In this document: positions 25,838 through 34,380 of the stretch, in pieces
Position numbering within the stretch: the stretch's first letter is position 1
Layout: each line of letters starts with the position of its first letter
Assembly (NCBI RefSeq): GCF_900176485.1
Contig: NZ_FWYD01000002.1
Coordinates: forward strand, 310,001 to 374,000
DNA length: 64,000 nt
Source: Primorskyibacter flagellatus
GTDB lineage: Bacteria > Pseudomonadota > Alphaproteobacteria > Rhodobacterales > Rhodobacteraceae
Direction: 5' to 3'
The notes under the pieces: model-generated
The model's input: the letters and a program-made list of their open reading frames with translations, nothing else
Databases searched by the model: none
Told to the model about the DNA's origin: nothing
Made by a program: the position numbers and the translations under genes

Positions 25838-26749
25838 CTAAGACGCCTTGCGGTGCGGCGCGAACAGCGCCGTTGCCGCAAGGATCATACCCGACACCGT
25901 CGCGATCATTCCTGCCGCGCTGACAGAGTTCTGCCCCCCCAGCCATAACGGGCCATATCCGGCCAGCACATAGCCCAGCACTGCTGACAGGCAGGCAAAC
26001 GCCACACTCCACCAGATTTGCGTTTCCAACCGTTCGGTCATCAGGCGCGCCGCGGCGGGCGGGCAGATGAACATCGCAATCACGATGATCGACCCCACTG
26101 CATCAAACGCCGCAACCGCCGCTGATGCCGCCGTTACCACCAGCGCCAAACCAAGTATCGTCGCCGGAACGCCCTGAGCCCGCGCAAATCCCTCATCGAA
26201 GGTCGAGATCTTCAGCGGCCGCCACAGCAGCCGAATAAATGCCACAACCGCCACCAAGGTGACCGTGATCCGGGTCAGTTCCGGCGGCAAGGATGCCAGC
26301 GCCACGGGGTCGAGAAGGGATTCCCACCCCGCCGCTTCCAGCCAGATCAGGCTTTCCAGGTTGCCATAAAGCGCATGTTGCACGTCCAGATGCACCGACG
26401 AGGTGTCGGATTGCTCCAGCAGCAGCACCCCGCCTGCGAACATCGCCGTAAAGGTCACGCCCATGGCGGCACCTGCATCGACGCGGCCCAGTCGGCGGAT
26501 CAGCTCTATCAACCCAACGGCGATCAAGGCGGCCCCCGCCGCCCCCAGCATCATCGGCCAGGTTCCGATCCGCCCGGTCACGAGGAAGGCCACGACAATG
26601 CCAGGAAGCACCACATGGCTGATCGCATCGCCGATCAGCGCTTGCCTGCGCAGCACAAGGAAGTTGCCGGGCAACGCGCAGGCAATCGCCGCGAATGTGC
26701 CGATCAGCAAGGGCGGCAGCGAAAGCGCTACAAACTCTGCGCCGATCAT
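25838..26749 (-). CDS. troD: Metal ABC transporter permease (TroD-like)
   Basis: 303-residue ABC-3 family permease with about nine hydrophobic segments, including GNFLVLRRQALIGDAISHVVLPGIV near 30-55 and MGVTFTAMFAGGVLLLEQ near 95-115. It is the last gene of a four-gene metal uptake set and overlaps the upstream permease gene by ATGA at 26746-26749. The two permeases probably form a heterodimer. The family carries manganese, zinc or iron. Confidence 0.9.
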   Translation of the reverse strand: MIGAEFVALSLPPLLIGTFAAIACALPGNFLVLRRQALIGDAISHVVLPGIVVAFLVTGRIGTWPMMLGAAGAALIAVGLIELIRRLGRVDAGAAMGVTFTAMFAGGVLLLEQSDTSSVHLDVQHALYGNLESLIWLEAAGWESLLDPVALASLPPELTRITVTLVAVVAFIRLLWRPLKISTFDEGFARAQGVPATILGLALVVTAASAAVAAFDAVGSIIVIAMFICPPAAARLMTERLETQIWWSVAFACLSAVLGYVLAGYGPLWLGGQNSVSAAGMIATVSGMILAATALFAPHRKAS

Positions 26750-27951
26750 GCTGTTACCCTTTTCGGTCCGCCAATACGTCGGTCGATCTCGGCCAGTTGA
26801 TCGGCGGTCAGCACCGACGCGATATCGGTCATGCCGTTATCCTGCATCGCCAGCGGGGCAAGGCTGTCGCTGCGCCGCACCTCCTGCCATCGGGTCTCGT
26901 CGCGCAGGACTTTCGCGGCCCGGGCCCGCCCCTCTTCGGTGATCACGTTATCGGCCCTCAGGAACCCTTCGCGCAGCAACAGCCTGCGGGTCATGCGCTC
27001 ATAAACCGGTTGGCCTTGCGCCAATGAAATCAGCCCCTGCCGCAGATGCACGCGCCGTTGAAAACGCCGGTATCGCAAACCGGCCGCCAACACGCCCCGC
27101 CCCGGAGCCACCAGCAAGGACACCACGAACAGCGCAAAGCCGATCAGCACAATGATCGGCCCCGTCGGCAAGGCGGGTGCGGTGGCAGAGATCGCCGCAC
27201 CCACATAGCCCGCCAGCCCGCCGAACAGCCCCGCCAGCGCCACCACATATTCTGCCCGGTTGGTCCAGAAACGCGCGGTGACCGCCGGGATGATCAGCAG
27301 CGCCACGATCATGATCAGCCCGACGATCTTCAGGCCCACCACCGTAATCGCCATCACCAGCGCCATGGTCAGAAAATCGGTGCGGCTGACAGATGTGCCC
27401 GCAGTCTCGGCATAGCCCGGATCAAAAGCGACCTGGATCATCGGCCGCCGCAGCAGCAGCGCCAGTGCCAGAACCAGCGCCCCGCCGATTGCCAGCGTCA
27501 GCGCGTCGCTGAACAGCATTCCCGCGGTGGACCCCAAAAGAAACGTCTCCAACCCGGCTTGTCGTCCGCTGGACAGTGTTTGAATGACCGTCAGGATGAC
27601 GATCCCCGCGCCGAAGAATACCGACAGCACCGCCCCGATTGCGGCATCTTCGGCCAGTCTGGTGTGCCGGGTCAGCCATGTGACGCACAGCAACCCCGCC
27701 AGCGCCGACAGGGCCGATCCCGCCAGCAATCCCGGCAGCCAGCGGCCATCGCCGCCAAGCGCCACCATCACCAGAAAGGCCAGACCGATACCGGGCAGGG
27801 TCGCATGGCTTATCGCATCCGACACCAGCGAGCGCTTGCGCAGGAACAGAAACGTGCCTGTCGCCCCCGCCGCCACGCCCAGACTGGCCGCGCCCAACGC
27901 CACCAGCGTCGCGTTATAGCCCATCTGAAGAAGCAGTGCGTCACGCAGCAT
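26746..27951 (-). CDS. troC: Metal ABC transporter permease with DtxR-like C-terminal tail (TroC-like)
   Basis: 401-residue ABC-3 permease, about 100 residues longer than its partner. Residues 1-285 are the membrane part (FLRKRSLVSDAISHATLPGIG near 35-55). Residues about 290-400 are soluble and read like a winged-helix DtxR-type region: an R-rich linker, LISLAQGQPVYERMTRRLLLREGFLRADN, then ITEEGRARAAKVLRDETRW, which resembles the LTxEGRxxAxxVLRRH segment of DtxR/MntR regulators. Metal permeases with such tails are known (YtgCR of Chlamydia is the best-known permease-repressor fusion). Whether this tail binds DNA or metal is unknown. Confidence 0.85.
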   Translation of the reverse strand: MLRDALLLQMGYNATLVALGAASLGVAAGATGTFLFLRKRSLVSDAISHATLPGIGLAFLVMVALGGDGRWLPGLLAGSALSALAGLLCVTWLTRHTRLAEDAAIGAVLSVFFGAGIVILTVIQTLSSGRQAGLETFLLGSTAGMLFSDALTLAIGGALVLALALLLRRPMIQVAFDPGYAETAGTSVSRTDFLTMALVMAITVVGLKIVGLIMIVALLIIPAVTARFWTNRAEYVVALAGLFGGLAGYVGAAISATAPALPTGPIIVLIGFALFVVSLLVAPGRGVLAAGLRYRRFQRRVHLRQGLISLAQGQPVYERMTRRLLLREGFLRADNVITEEGRARAAKVLRDETRWQEVRRSDSLAPLAMQDNGMTDIASVLTADQLAEIDRRIGGPKRVTA

Positions 27952-27954
27952 GGC

Positions 27955-28767
27955 TTAGACCATCCCCAGAACCAGTTGGTCGATCTGCCCGGTCGCCAGA
28001 CGTCCGCCATAGGCCTCTTGCAGATTGGCGGCGGTAAAGGCGGTCTCGACCGACCCTTCGGCGATCTTGCGGCGGTTGATCAGGAAGACATTGTCGAAAT
28101 ACTGCGCCACCGTTGACAGGTCGTGATGCACGGCAACAACCGTGCGCCCCTCTGCCCGCAATTCCTTCAGAACCACGATGATCGCGCGCTCTGTCGCGGC
28201 ATCGACACCGGCGAAAGGTTCGTCCAGCAGGTAAAGCTCTGCATCCTGCGCCAGCGCGCGGGCGAGAAACACGCGTTGTTGCTGCCCACCGGACAGTTGC
28301 CCGATCTGACGATCCGCGAAATCGGCCATGCCAACGCGGTCAAGGCAGGCAAGCGCGTGCGCCACATGCCGCGCACGGACAGGCCGCAACAGGCCAAGCT
28401 CTCGGCTCAGGCCCATCAAGGCGACATCCATCACCGTGGTCGGAAAATCCCAATCGACGCTGGCGCGCTGCGGCACATAGGCGATGCGGGCGCGCTGTTT
28501 CGCCAACGGTTTGCCAAAGACCGTCGCACTCCCGGACAGGGGGCGGACGATCCCAAGTGCTGCTTTCAGAAGCGTCGACTTACCTGCGCCGTTCGGGCCG
28601 ATAATGGCGGTCATCGCACCGGGCTCCGCCGTCAGGTCGATGGAGAATATCGCTGGCTCCTCGCCATATGAAACCGTCATCCCACGAATCGCCAGCGGGC
28701 TTTGCGCAAGGGTGTCCGCGACGGGGCGGCCTTCATCGGTTGCCAATTGTGGCATTGCGTCTTTCAT
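27955..28767 (-). CDS. troB: Metal ABC transporter ATP-binding protein (TroB-like)
   Basis: 270-residue ABC ATPase. Walker A is GPNGAGKST (near residue 55), the Q-loop is YVPQR, the signature is LSGGQQQRVFLARAL, Walker B is LYLLDEP and the switch His is VAVHHD. I chose the ATG at 28767, directly after the binding-protein stop; a longer frame to 28836 runs inside that gene. Three bases separate it from troC, in keeping with one transcript. Confidence 0.92.
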   Translation of the reverse strand: MKDAMPQLATDEGRPVADTLAQSPLAIRGMTVSYGEEPAIFSIDLTAEPGAMTAIIGPNGAGKSTLLKAALGIVRPLSGSATVFGKPLAKQRARIAYVPQRASVDWDFPTTVMDVALMGLSRELGLLRPVRARHVAHALACLDRVGMADFADRQIGQLSGGQQQRVFLARALAQDAELYLLDEPFAGVDAATERAIIVVLKELRAEGRTVVAVHHDLSTVAQYFDNVFLINRRKIAEGSVETAFTAANLQEAYGGRLATGQIDQLVLGMV

Positions 28768-28768
28768 A

Positions 28769-29734
28769 TCAAATCCCTGCCGACAGCTTGCCGGACATGC
28801 CCTGCGCAGGCACATCGGCCCCAAGCGCGCGGGCAATCACGGTGATATTGTGATCCAGCATCCCGATATAGGTGCCTTCATATGTATCGGCCTGGCCCAT
28901 CGCGTCCGAGAAAAGCTCTCCGCCGATGCGAACGTCATGGCCCTGTGCGGCGGCACCCTCGACCAGCGCACGAATGTTGCGATCAGAGACAGAGCTTTCG
29001 ACGAACACCGCCTTTATGTCGCGCGTCACCAGCGTATCTACCAGCATCCGGATCCGTTGCAGCCCCGCTTCGCTCTCGGTCGAGATGCCCTGGATGCCCA
29101 AAACCTCAAACCCGTAGGCGCGGCCGAAATAACCGAATGCGTCATGCGCCGTGACAAGAACGCGGGCAGGTTCGGGCACCTTGGCAAGCGTTTCGTGCGC
29201 ATAGGCGACCAGCGCGTCGATCTCGGCGACGAAAACCTCCGCGTTGGCGGTGAATATTTCCGCGTGTTCGGGGCGGGCGTCAATCAACGCATCACGGACC
29301 CGCAAAGCCACCGGGCGCCACAGTTCAGGTGCCATCCAGACATGCGGATCGGCCTTGTTCTCATAATCGGCGTGACGCAGCAGCAGATCCGACGGCACCG
29401 CCTCGCCCACCGCGACGACATTGCGGGACGTGGCGAGACGCTTGAAGAACTCCTCCATCTGCGCCTCAAGATACAGCCCGTGCCACAGCACCAGATCGGC
29501 GCGGGTGATCGCCACGATGTCAGAGCGCGTCTGGCGATAGGAATGCGGGTCGACGCCCGGTCCCATCAGCCCGCGCACCTCTGCCAGCGGACCGGCAATG
29601 CGGCGCGCGGTGTCGGCGATCATGCCGGTGGTTGCGACAATTGTGAGTGTGTCGTCCTGCGCTGCCGCAATGCGCGGAAGCGTAGTGACGGCCGTGGCCC
29701 CAGCGAGGCCTAGAAGGAGATTGCGACGTTTCAT
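28769..29734 (-). CDS. troA: Metal ABC transporter substrate-binding protein (TroA-like)
   Basis: 321-residue periplasmic binding protein of the cluster A-I metal family. Residues 1-25 form a signal peptide with an RR pair (MKRRNLLLGLAGATAVTTLP...AAA-QDD). Expected metal ligands are visible: His in GVDPHSY, His in ADPHVWM, His in VTAHDAFGYFGRAYGFEV and Asp in ELFSDAMG. The H-H-H-D set and the HDAFGYFSRAYGFEV-like stretch match TroA, which binds zinc and manganese, rather than the H-H-E-D set of manganese-only PsaA types. It is the first gene of troABCD. No good ribosome site precedes the ATG, and the operator ends only 12 bases upstream, so the mRNA leader must be very short. Confidence 0.9.
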   Translation of the reverse strand: MKRRNLLLGLAGATAVTTLPRIAAAQDDTLTIVATTGMIADTARRIAGPLAEVRGLMGPGVDPHSYRQTRSDIVAITRADLVLWHGLYLEAQMEEFFKRLATSRNVVAVGEAVPSDLLLRHADYENKADPHVWMAPELWRPVALRVRDALIDARPEHAEIFTANAEVFVAEIDALVAYAHETLAKVPEPARVLVTAHDAFGYFGRAYGFEVLGIQGISTESEAGLQRIRMLVDTLVTRDIKAVFVESSVSDRNIRALVEGAAAQGHDVRIGGELFSDAMGQADTYEGTYIGMLDHNITVIARALGADVPAQGMSGKLSAGI

Positions 29735-29745
29735 ATGGCATGCAT

Positions 29746-29792
29746 ATGCGAGTCATTCTCATAAAGTCAATGATATTGAGAATTATTCGCAA
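29746..29792. promoter_or_regulatory. Two Fur/Mur-type boxes upstream of troA
   Basis: Two 17-bp 8-1-8 palindromes centred 30 bp apart: ATGCGAGTCATTCTCAT (29746-29762, two mismatched pairs) and TTGAGAATTATTCGCAA (29776-29792, one mismatched pair). They are also imperfect inverted copies of each other. The GAGAAT-n-ATTC core resembles Fur-family operators, so metal repression by Fur or its manganese version Mur is likely. Confidence 0.6.
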
Positions 29793-29868
29793 CTAAAGCG
29801 CCGATTTACCCCGGCCCGGCCCCGCGCTATGACAAACAAGGGCGAGAATTGGCAGGAAAGGCCGGGTA

Positions 29869-30561
29869 ATGGACCGAAGTGGCGGACGCGGGGTGATGTA
29901 TATTGCATGGGGCAGTGCCCATGTGGATGTGGCCCGGCGATCAGCGGCCAGCGTCAAGAAATCGAATCCCGGCCTACAGACCTGTATCTGGTGCGCCGAA
30001 AGCGATGATACCAGCGGCTTTGACCTCAGCTTTGTGATCCCGGAAGGGCTGAAACGTCCCAAGGTGGATCTGTTGCCCGACACGCCCTTCGACGAAACAC
30101 TTTATCTGGATAATGACACGATCATTCGCGCCGATCTGCGCAGCCTGTTCGATCTGTTGCAGAAATTCGAGCTGTGCGGCGCGCATGTCATGCTGTGGCA
30201 TCGTCCCCGGCATCGCAAGGTCTGGCGCAAGGAACCGCCAGACGCCTTCCCAGAGATCAATTGCGGCGTGTTGCTGTACCGGTCATCCGACCGTGTGTTC
30301 GACTTCTTCCGGGAATGGAGCCGCGCCTTCACGGTGGCCGGGTTCCGCGTCGATCAGGTGACATTCCGCGAACTGCTGTGGGACTCGGACCTGCGCTTCT
30401 ACGTTTTCCCGCCGCAATACAACAAGCGCATCTTCGAGCCGTCCGAGGTGATCTGGTCCGATCAGCCCAAGCCGCGCATCGTCCATCTGCCGATCCTGCG
30501 ACCGCAGAAAACCCGGTTCAAGACGTGGTTTGGCGAACAGATCGCCCGCTACTGGGGCTGA
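29869..30561 (+). CDS. Glycosyltransferase-like protein, function unknown
   Basis: 230-residue soluble protein. It resembles nucleotide-diphospho-sugar transferases of the GT-A fold: an N-terminal beta-strand start (MYIAWGSAHVDVARRSAASV), a central LYLDNDTIIRADL with a DxD-type motif near residue 83, and EINCGVLLYRSS near 135, which is typical of GT8-like families. The start could instead be the ATG at 29896, which begins right at the conserved-looking segment. No cell-envelope genes surround it; its neighbours are the tro operator and deoC. Donor and acceptor are unknown. Confidence 0.65.
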   Translation: MDRSGGRGVMYIAWGSAHVDVARRSAASVKKSNPGLQTCIWCAESDDTSGFDLSFVIPEGLKRPKVDLLPDTPFDETLYLDNDTIIRADLRSLFDLLQKFELCGAHVMLWHRPRHRKVWRKEPPDAFPEINCGVLLYRSSDRVFDFFREWSRAFTVAGFRVDQVTFRELLWDSDLRFYVFPPQYNKRIFEPSEVIWSDQPKPRIVHLPILRPQKTRFKTWFGEQIARYWG

Positions 30562-30628
30562 CGCGACGGGCAAGCTTGCCAGCGGGTCGTCGGCGTGCCA
30601 CGCTTGGCCTCTCTGAACCAGCCCGGAC

Positions 30629-31624
30629 ATGACGATGGACAGCAAGACGACAACCGCCACGCATCAGCTTCCGCAGGCGCTGGAGCCGCGCAATCCGGGG
30701 ATGGACCTTGATCTGGATTGGGTGGCACGAGCGCGGGCGAACCGGTCGGCCATCGAACGACGTGCGGCATCTCTGCCGGGGCGGCGTTCGGTCAAGAAGG
30801 ACTATCAGGCCGCCTGGCTGTTGAAAGCGATCAGTTGCATTGATCTTACGACCCTGGCCGGTGACGACACCGAAGGCCGCGTGCGCCGCCTGTGTGCCAA
30901 GGCCCGCCAGCCGGTACGCGCCGATCTGCTGGCCGCGTTGGGCGTCGAGGGGCTGACCACCGGTGCGGTCTGCGTTTATCACGACATGGTGGAATGCGCC
31001 GTGGACGCGCTGCAAGGGTCCGGCATTCCGGTCGCCGCCGTGTCCACAGGCTTTCCCGCAGGGTTGTCGCCCTTTCATCTGCGCGTCGCCGAGATAGAGG
31101 AAAGCGTGCGCGCCGGTGCGTCAGAGATCGACATCGTGATCTCTCGACGGCATGTCCTGACCGGTAACTGGCAGGCGCTTTACGATGAGATGCGGGCCTT
31201 TCGCGCCGCGTGCGGGGATGCCCATGTCAAGGCGATCCTCGCCACCGGAGAGTTGGGGACGTTGCAGAATGTCGCCCGCGCCTCGCTGATCTGCATGATG
31301 GCGGGAGCCGACTTCATCAAGACCTCCACCGGCAAGGAAAGTGTGAACGCCACGCTACCCGTCACGCTGGTCATGGTGCGCGCGATCCGCGAGTTTTTCG
31401 ACGAAACCGGCTACCGCGTTGGCTACAAACCTGCGGGCGGAATCTCCAAAGCCAAGGACGCGCTGACCTATCTGGCGCTGATGAAGGACGAGTTGGGCCA
31501 CCCTTGGGTGCAGCCGGACCTGTTCCGCTTTGGCGCATCGTCGCTGCTGGGCGATATAGAGCGACAACTGGAACATCACGTCACCGGGACCTATTCGGCG
31601 TCGTGGCGCCATGCGCTAAGCTGA
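30629..31624 (+). CDS. deoC: Deoxyribose-phosphate aldolase
   Basis: 331-residue class-I aldolase (the longer DeoC type) that cleaves 2-deoxyribose-5-phosphate to glyceraldehyde-3-phosphate and acetaldehyde. Key segments are IDLTTLAGDDT near 65-75, VAAVSTGFPAG near 130, EIDIVISRRHVLTG near 165, VKAILATGELG near 195 and the Schiff-base region DFIKTSTGKESVNAT near 225. An ALDH16-type aldehyde dehydrogenase begins about 300 bases downstream, with a small membrane-protein gene between, suggesting a unit that also disposes of acetaldehyde. Confidence 0.95.
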   Translation: MTMDSKTTTATHQLPQALEPRNPGMDLDLDWVARARANRSAIERRAASLPGRRSVKKDYQAAWLLKAISCIDLTTLAGDDTEGRVRRLCAKARQPVRADLLAALGVEGLTTGAVCVYHDMVECAVDALQGSGIPVAAVSTGFPAGLSPFHLRVAEIEESVRAGASEIDIVISRRHVLTGNWQALYDEMRAFRAACGDAHVKAILATGELGTLQNVARASLICMMAGADFIKTSTGKESVNATLPVTLVMVRAIREFFDETGYRVGYKPAGGISKAKDALTYLALMKDELGHPWVQPDLFRFGASSLLGDIERQLEHHVTGTYSASWRHALS

Positions 31625-31630
31625 CCCGCC

Positions 31631-31930
31631 ATGCCGATGTCCAGCAACCACGCGCTATTCGCCGTTTTTACCATGCTAGTCGTGCTGTCGACCATGTGGC
31701 GCCGCCGGCGTCTGCGCCGCGCTGTGCGCGACCTGCCGACGCGCATGCAGCGGCTGCTTGGTCCGGAACCGTTGTTCAGCCCGCCCCCGGACGACGACCT
31801 GCCCGACGGGTTGCGCAGCTATGCGGCGCTGCACAAGCGCACGCGCCTTATCAACTATGCCTGCTGGGCAATTGCCGCGCTTTACGCCGCGCTGATCGTG
31901 TTTCTTCTGCTGAAAGGCACTCCGACATGA
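31631..31930 (+). CDS. Small membrane protein between deoC and ALDH16
   Basis: 99 residues with two hydrophobic segments (about 8-22 and 76-95). Between them is a basic, proline-rich loop: WRRRRLRRAVRDLP followed by PPPDDDLPDGLRSYAALHKR. The deoC stop lies six bases upstream, and the aldehyde dehydrogenase start overlaps its end by ATGA at 31927-31930. Tight packing suggests it is a genuine co-translated gene. I do not recognise the family; a role at the membrane in the deoC/ALDH16 unit is only a guess. Confidence 0.7.
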   Translation: MPMSSNHALFAVFTMLVVLSTMWRRRRLRRAVRDLPTRMQRLLGPEPLFSPPPDDDLPDGLRSYAALHKRTRLINYACWAIAALYAALIVFLLLKGTPT

Positions 31931-34269
31931 CCGTAAAAGAGATCTTTGAGACCATGGATTATGGACCTGCCCCCGAAAGCGCTGCCGAAGCTCTGGCATG
32001 GCTCGCGGAACACAGCGATGGATTTGGTCATTTCATTGACGGCAGCTTTACCAAGCCCGGCGCAGGGTTTGATAGCCGCAACCCCGCGAATGGCGAGGTT
32101 CTGGCCACGCTCACCCAGGCCACGCCGGCAGATGTGGACAGCGCCGTGGCGGCGGCGCGGGCGGCTCAGGGCAAATGGTCCAAGCTTGGCGGCCCCGGCC
32201 GTGCGCGCCACCTGTATGCCTTGGCACGGTTGTTGCAAAAACACGCCCGGCTGTTTGCGGTGCTGGAGACGCTGGATAACGGCAAGCCCATCCGCGAAAG
32301 CCGAGACATCGACGTGCCCTTGGCACAGCGGCATTTCTACTATCATGCCGGCATGGCGCAGCTTATGGAAAAGACCCAGCCGGGGCGCGAGGCTATGGGC
32401 GTTTGCGGTCAGATCATCCCGTGGAACTTCCCGCTGTTGATGCTGTCATGGAAGATCGCGCCCGCGCTGGCGATGGGCAACACGGTTGTGCTGAAGCCCG
32501 CGGAATATACCTCGCTGACCGCGTTGCTTTTTGCCGATATCTGCCGTCAGGCCGGGCTGCCCAAGGGCGTCGTGAACATCGTGACCGGCGATGGCGACGT
32601 GGGCCGGATGATTGTCGATGCAGATGTGGACAAGATCGCCTTCACCGGTTCGACAGAGGTGGGGCGCGCGATCCGCGAAGCCACCGCCGGATCGGGCAAG
32701 TCCCTGACGCTGGAGCTGGGCGGCAAATCCCCCTATATCGTGTTCGAGGACGCCGATCTGGATTCCGCCGTCGAGGGGCTGGTCGATGCGATCTGGTTCA
32801 ATGGCGGTCAGGTCTGCTGTGCTGGTTCGCGCCTGCTGGTGCAGGAAGGCGTATCGGAAGATTTCTACCGTCGTCTGCGCCGCCGCATGGACGGGCTGCG
32901 CGTGGGCGACCCGCTGGACAAATGCATCGACATCGGCGCAATCGTGGATCCGGTGCAGCGCGACAGCATCGCCCGCATGGTTGACAGCAATACCGAAGGC
33001 GAGACCTATCGCGCTGCCGCCACTCTGCCCGCGTCAGGCTGTTACTATCCGCCGACGCTGATCACCGGGCTTAGCCCGGCCAGCACCTTGATGCAGGACG
33101 AAATCTTTGGCCCTGTCTTGGTTGGCACCACCTTCCGCACCCCGTCAGAGGCGGTGGAACTGGCCAACAACACCCGTTACGGCCTTGCTGCGAGCGTGTG
33201 GAGCGAGAACATCAACGTGGCTCTGGACATGGCCCCCAAGCTGGTTGCCGGTGTGGTCTGGGTCAACGGGACGAATATGCTGGACGCCGCCGCTGGGTTT
33301 GGCGGCATGCGCGAAAGCGGCTTTGGCCGCGAAGGCGGCTGGGAGGGGCTAACCGCCTATACGAGGCCAACAGGCAAGCCCAAACCCTTGTCCAAGATCG
33401 AAGCCTTCACAGGCGACAAGGGGCCGGAGGACGGCATTGACCGGACGGCCAAGCTCTATATCGGGGGCAAGCAGGCGCGGCCCGATGGCGGCTATTCGCG
33501 GGGTGTCTATAGCAAGTCCGGCACGCTTCTGGGTCAGGTGCCGATTGCCAACCGCAAAGACATCCGCAATGCGGTCGAGGCAGCTCATGGGGCGAAAGGC
33601 TGGCCCGCCGCGACCGCTCATCTGCGCGCGCAGGTTCTGTATTATCTGGGCGAGAACCTGTCTGCGCGGGCCGAGGAGTTCGCCAAGCGTCTTGATCAGA
33701 TGACCGGCAATCGCACAGGCGTCAAGGAAGTCGAGGCCGCCGTGGACCGTCTGTTCACCTATGCGGCATGGGCCGACAAGCTGGATGGCGACGTCCGTGC
33801 GGTCCCGCTGCGCGGCGTGGCGCTGGCGATGCGCGAGCCGGTGGGCGTGATCGGCGTGCTGTGTCCGGATGAGGCCCCACTGCTGGGGTTGGTGTCGGTC
33901 ATGGCACCTGCCATCGCGATGGGCAACCGGGTGGTGCTGGCCGCGTCGGAACCTTTTCCGCTGGCAGCCACGGATTTCTATCAGGTGCTGGAAACCTCTG
34001 ACGTGCCTGCGGGCGTTGTCAACATCCTGACCGGCAACCATGCAGAACTGGCCCCGACTCTTGCCGCGCATGCCGATGTGAACGCGGTCTGGAGCTTCTC
34101 GTCCACCGATCTTGCCGCCACGATTGAACGCGGCGCCGCTGGCAACCTGAAACGCACCTGGGTGAATAACGGCCAATCGCGTGACTGGATGGGCGAAGAA
34201 GGCGAAGGCCAGACATTCCTGGACGCCGCGACCGAGATCAAAACGGTCTGGGTGCCTTACGGCGCCTGA
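31927..34269 (+). CDS. Aldehyde dehydrogenase, ALDH16 type (two ALDH domains)
   Basis: 780-residue protein made of two aldehyde dehydrogenase domains. Domain 1 (about 1-480) is complete: [34 protein letters not shown], the catalytic Glu in [14 protein letters not shown] and the nucleophile Cys297 in [10 protein letters not shown]. Domain 2 (about 500-780) keeps the fold-type segments [24 protein letters not shown] and VNILTG but has no catalytic Cys or Glu motif. This one-active, one-dead arrangement is the hallmark of ALDH16; a bacterial member from Loktanella, also a Rhodobacteraceae, has been structurally described. Its likely natural aldehyde here is acetaldehyde from DeoC (inference). 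Confidence 0.88.
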   Translation: MTVKEIFETMDYGPAPESAAEALAWLAEHSDGFGHFIDGSFTKPGAGFDSRNPANGEVLATLTQATPADVDSAVAAARAAQGKWSKLGGPGRARHLYALARLLQKHARLFAVLETLDNGKPIRESRDIDVPLAQRHFYYHAGMAQLMEKTQPGREAMGVCGQIIPWNFPLLMLSWKIAPALAMGNTVVLKPAEYTSLTALLFADICRQAGLPKGVVNIVTGDGDVGRMIVDADVDKIAFTGSTEVGRAIREATAGSGKSLTLELGGKSPYIVFEDADLDSAVEGLVDAIWFNGGQVCCAGSRLLVQEGVSEDFYRRLRRRMDGLRVGDPLDKCIDIGAIVDPVQRDSIARMVDSNTEGETYRAAATLPASGCYYPPTLITGLSPASTLMQDEIFGPVLVGTTFRTPSEAVELANNTRYGLAASVWSENINVALDMAPKLVAGVVWVNGTNMLDAAAGFGGMRESGFGREGGWEGLTAYTRPTGKPKPLSKIEAFTGDKGPEDGIDRTAKLYIGGKQARPDGGYSRGVYSKSGTLLGQVPIANRKDIRNAVEAAHGAKGWPAATAHLRAQVLYYLGENLSARAEEFAKRLDQMTGNRTGVKEVEAAVDRLFTYAAWADKLDGDVRAVPLRGVALAMREPVGVIGVLCPDEAPLLGLVSVMAPAIAMGNRVVLAASEPFPLAATDFYQVLETSDVPAGVVNILTGNHAELAPTLAAHADVNAVWSFSSTDLAATIERGAAGNLKRTWVNNGQSRDWMGEEGEGQTFLDAATEIKTVWVPYGA

Positions 34270-34290
34270 GGCACAGGTATCAGGCGCTTT
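34262..34290 (+). terminator. Terminator overlapping the ALDH16 stop codon
   Basis: GCGCCTGA (34262-34269, including the stop TGA) pairs perfectly with TCAGGCGC (34280-34287) and is followed by TTT. A second GC hairpin, GGGGC-AGC-GCCCC at 34346-34358, faces the convergent tdh end. Confidence 0.6.
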
Positions 34291-34380
34291 GTGAACGGTT
34301 TCCGCCCGCTATGGCTGGGCATGAAGGGCACGGAAAGGGGCAAGAGGGGCAGCGCCCCCTTCCCGATGCTTGCCAGGCCG

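Noticed and set aside
31927-34269. Frameshifted or tandemly duplicated aldehyde dehydrogenase
   Set aside because: The reading frame is continuous and the missing second active site is the known ALDH16 architecture, not decay.
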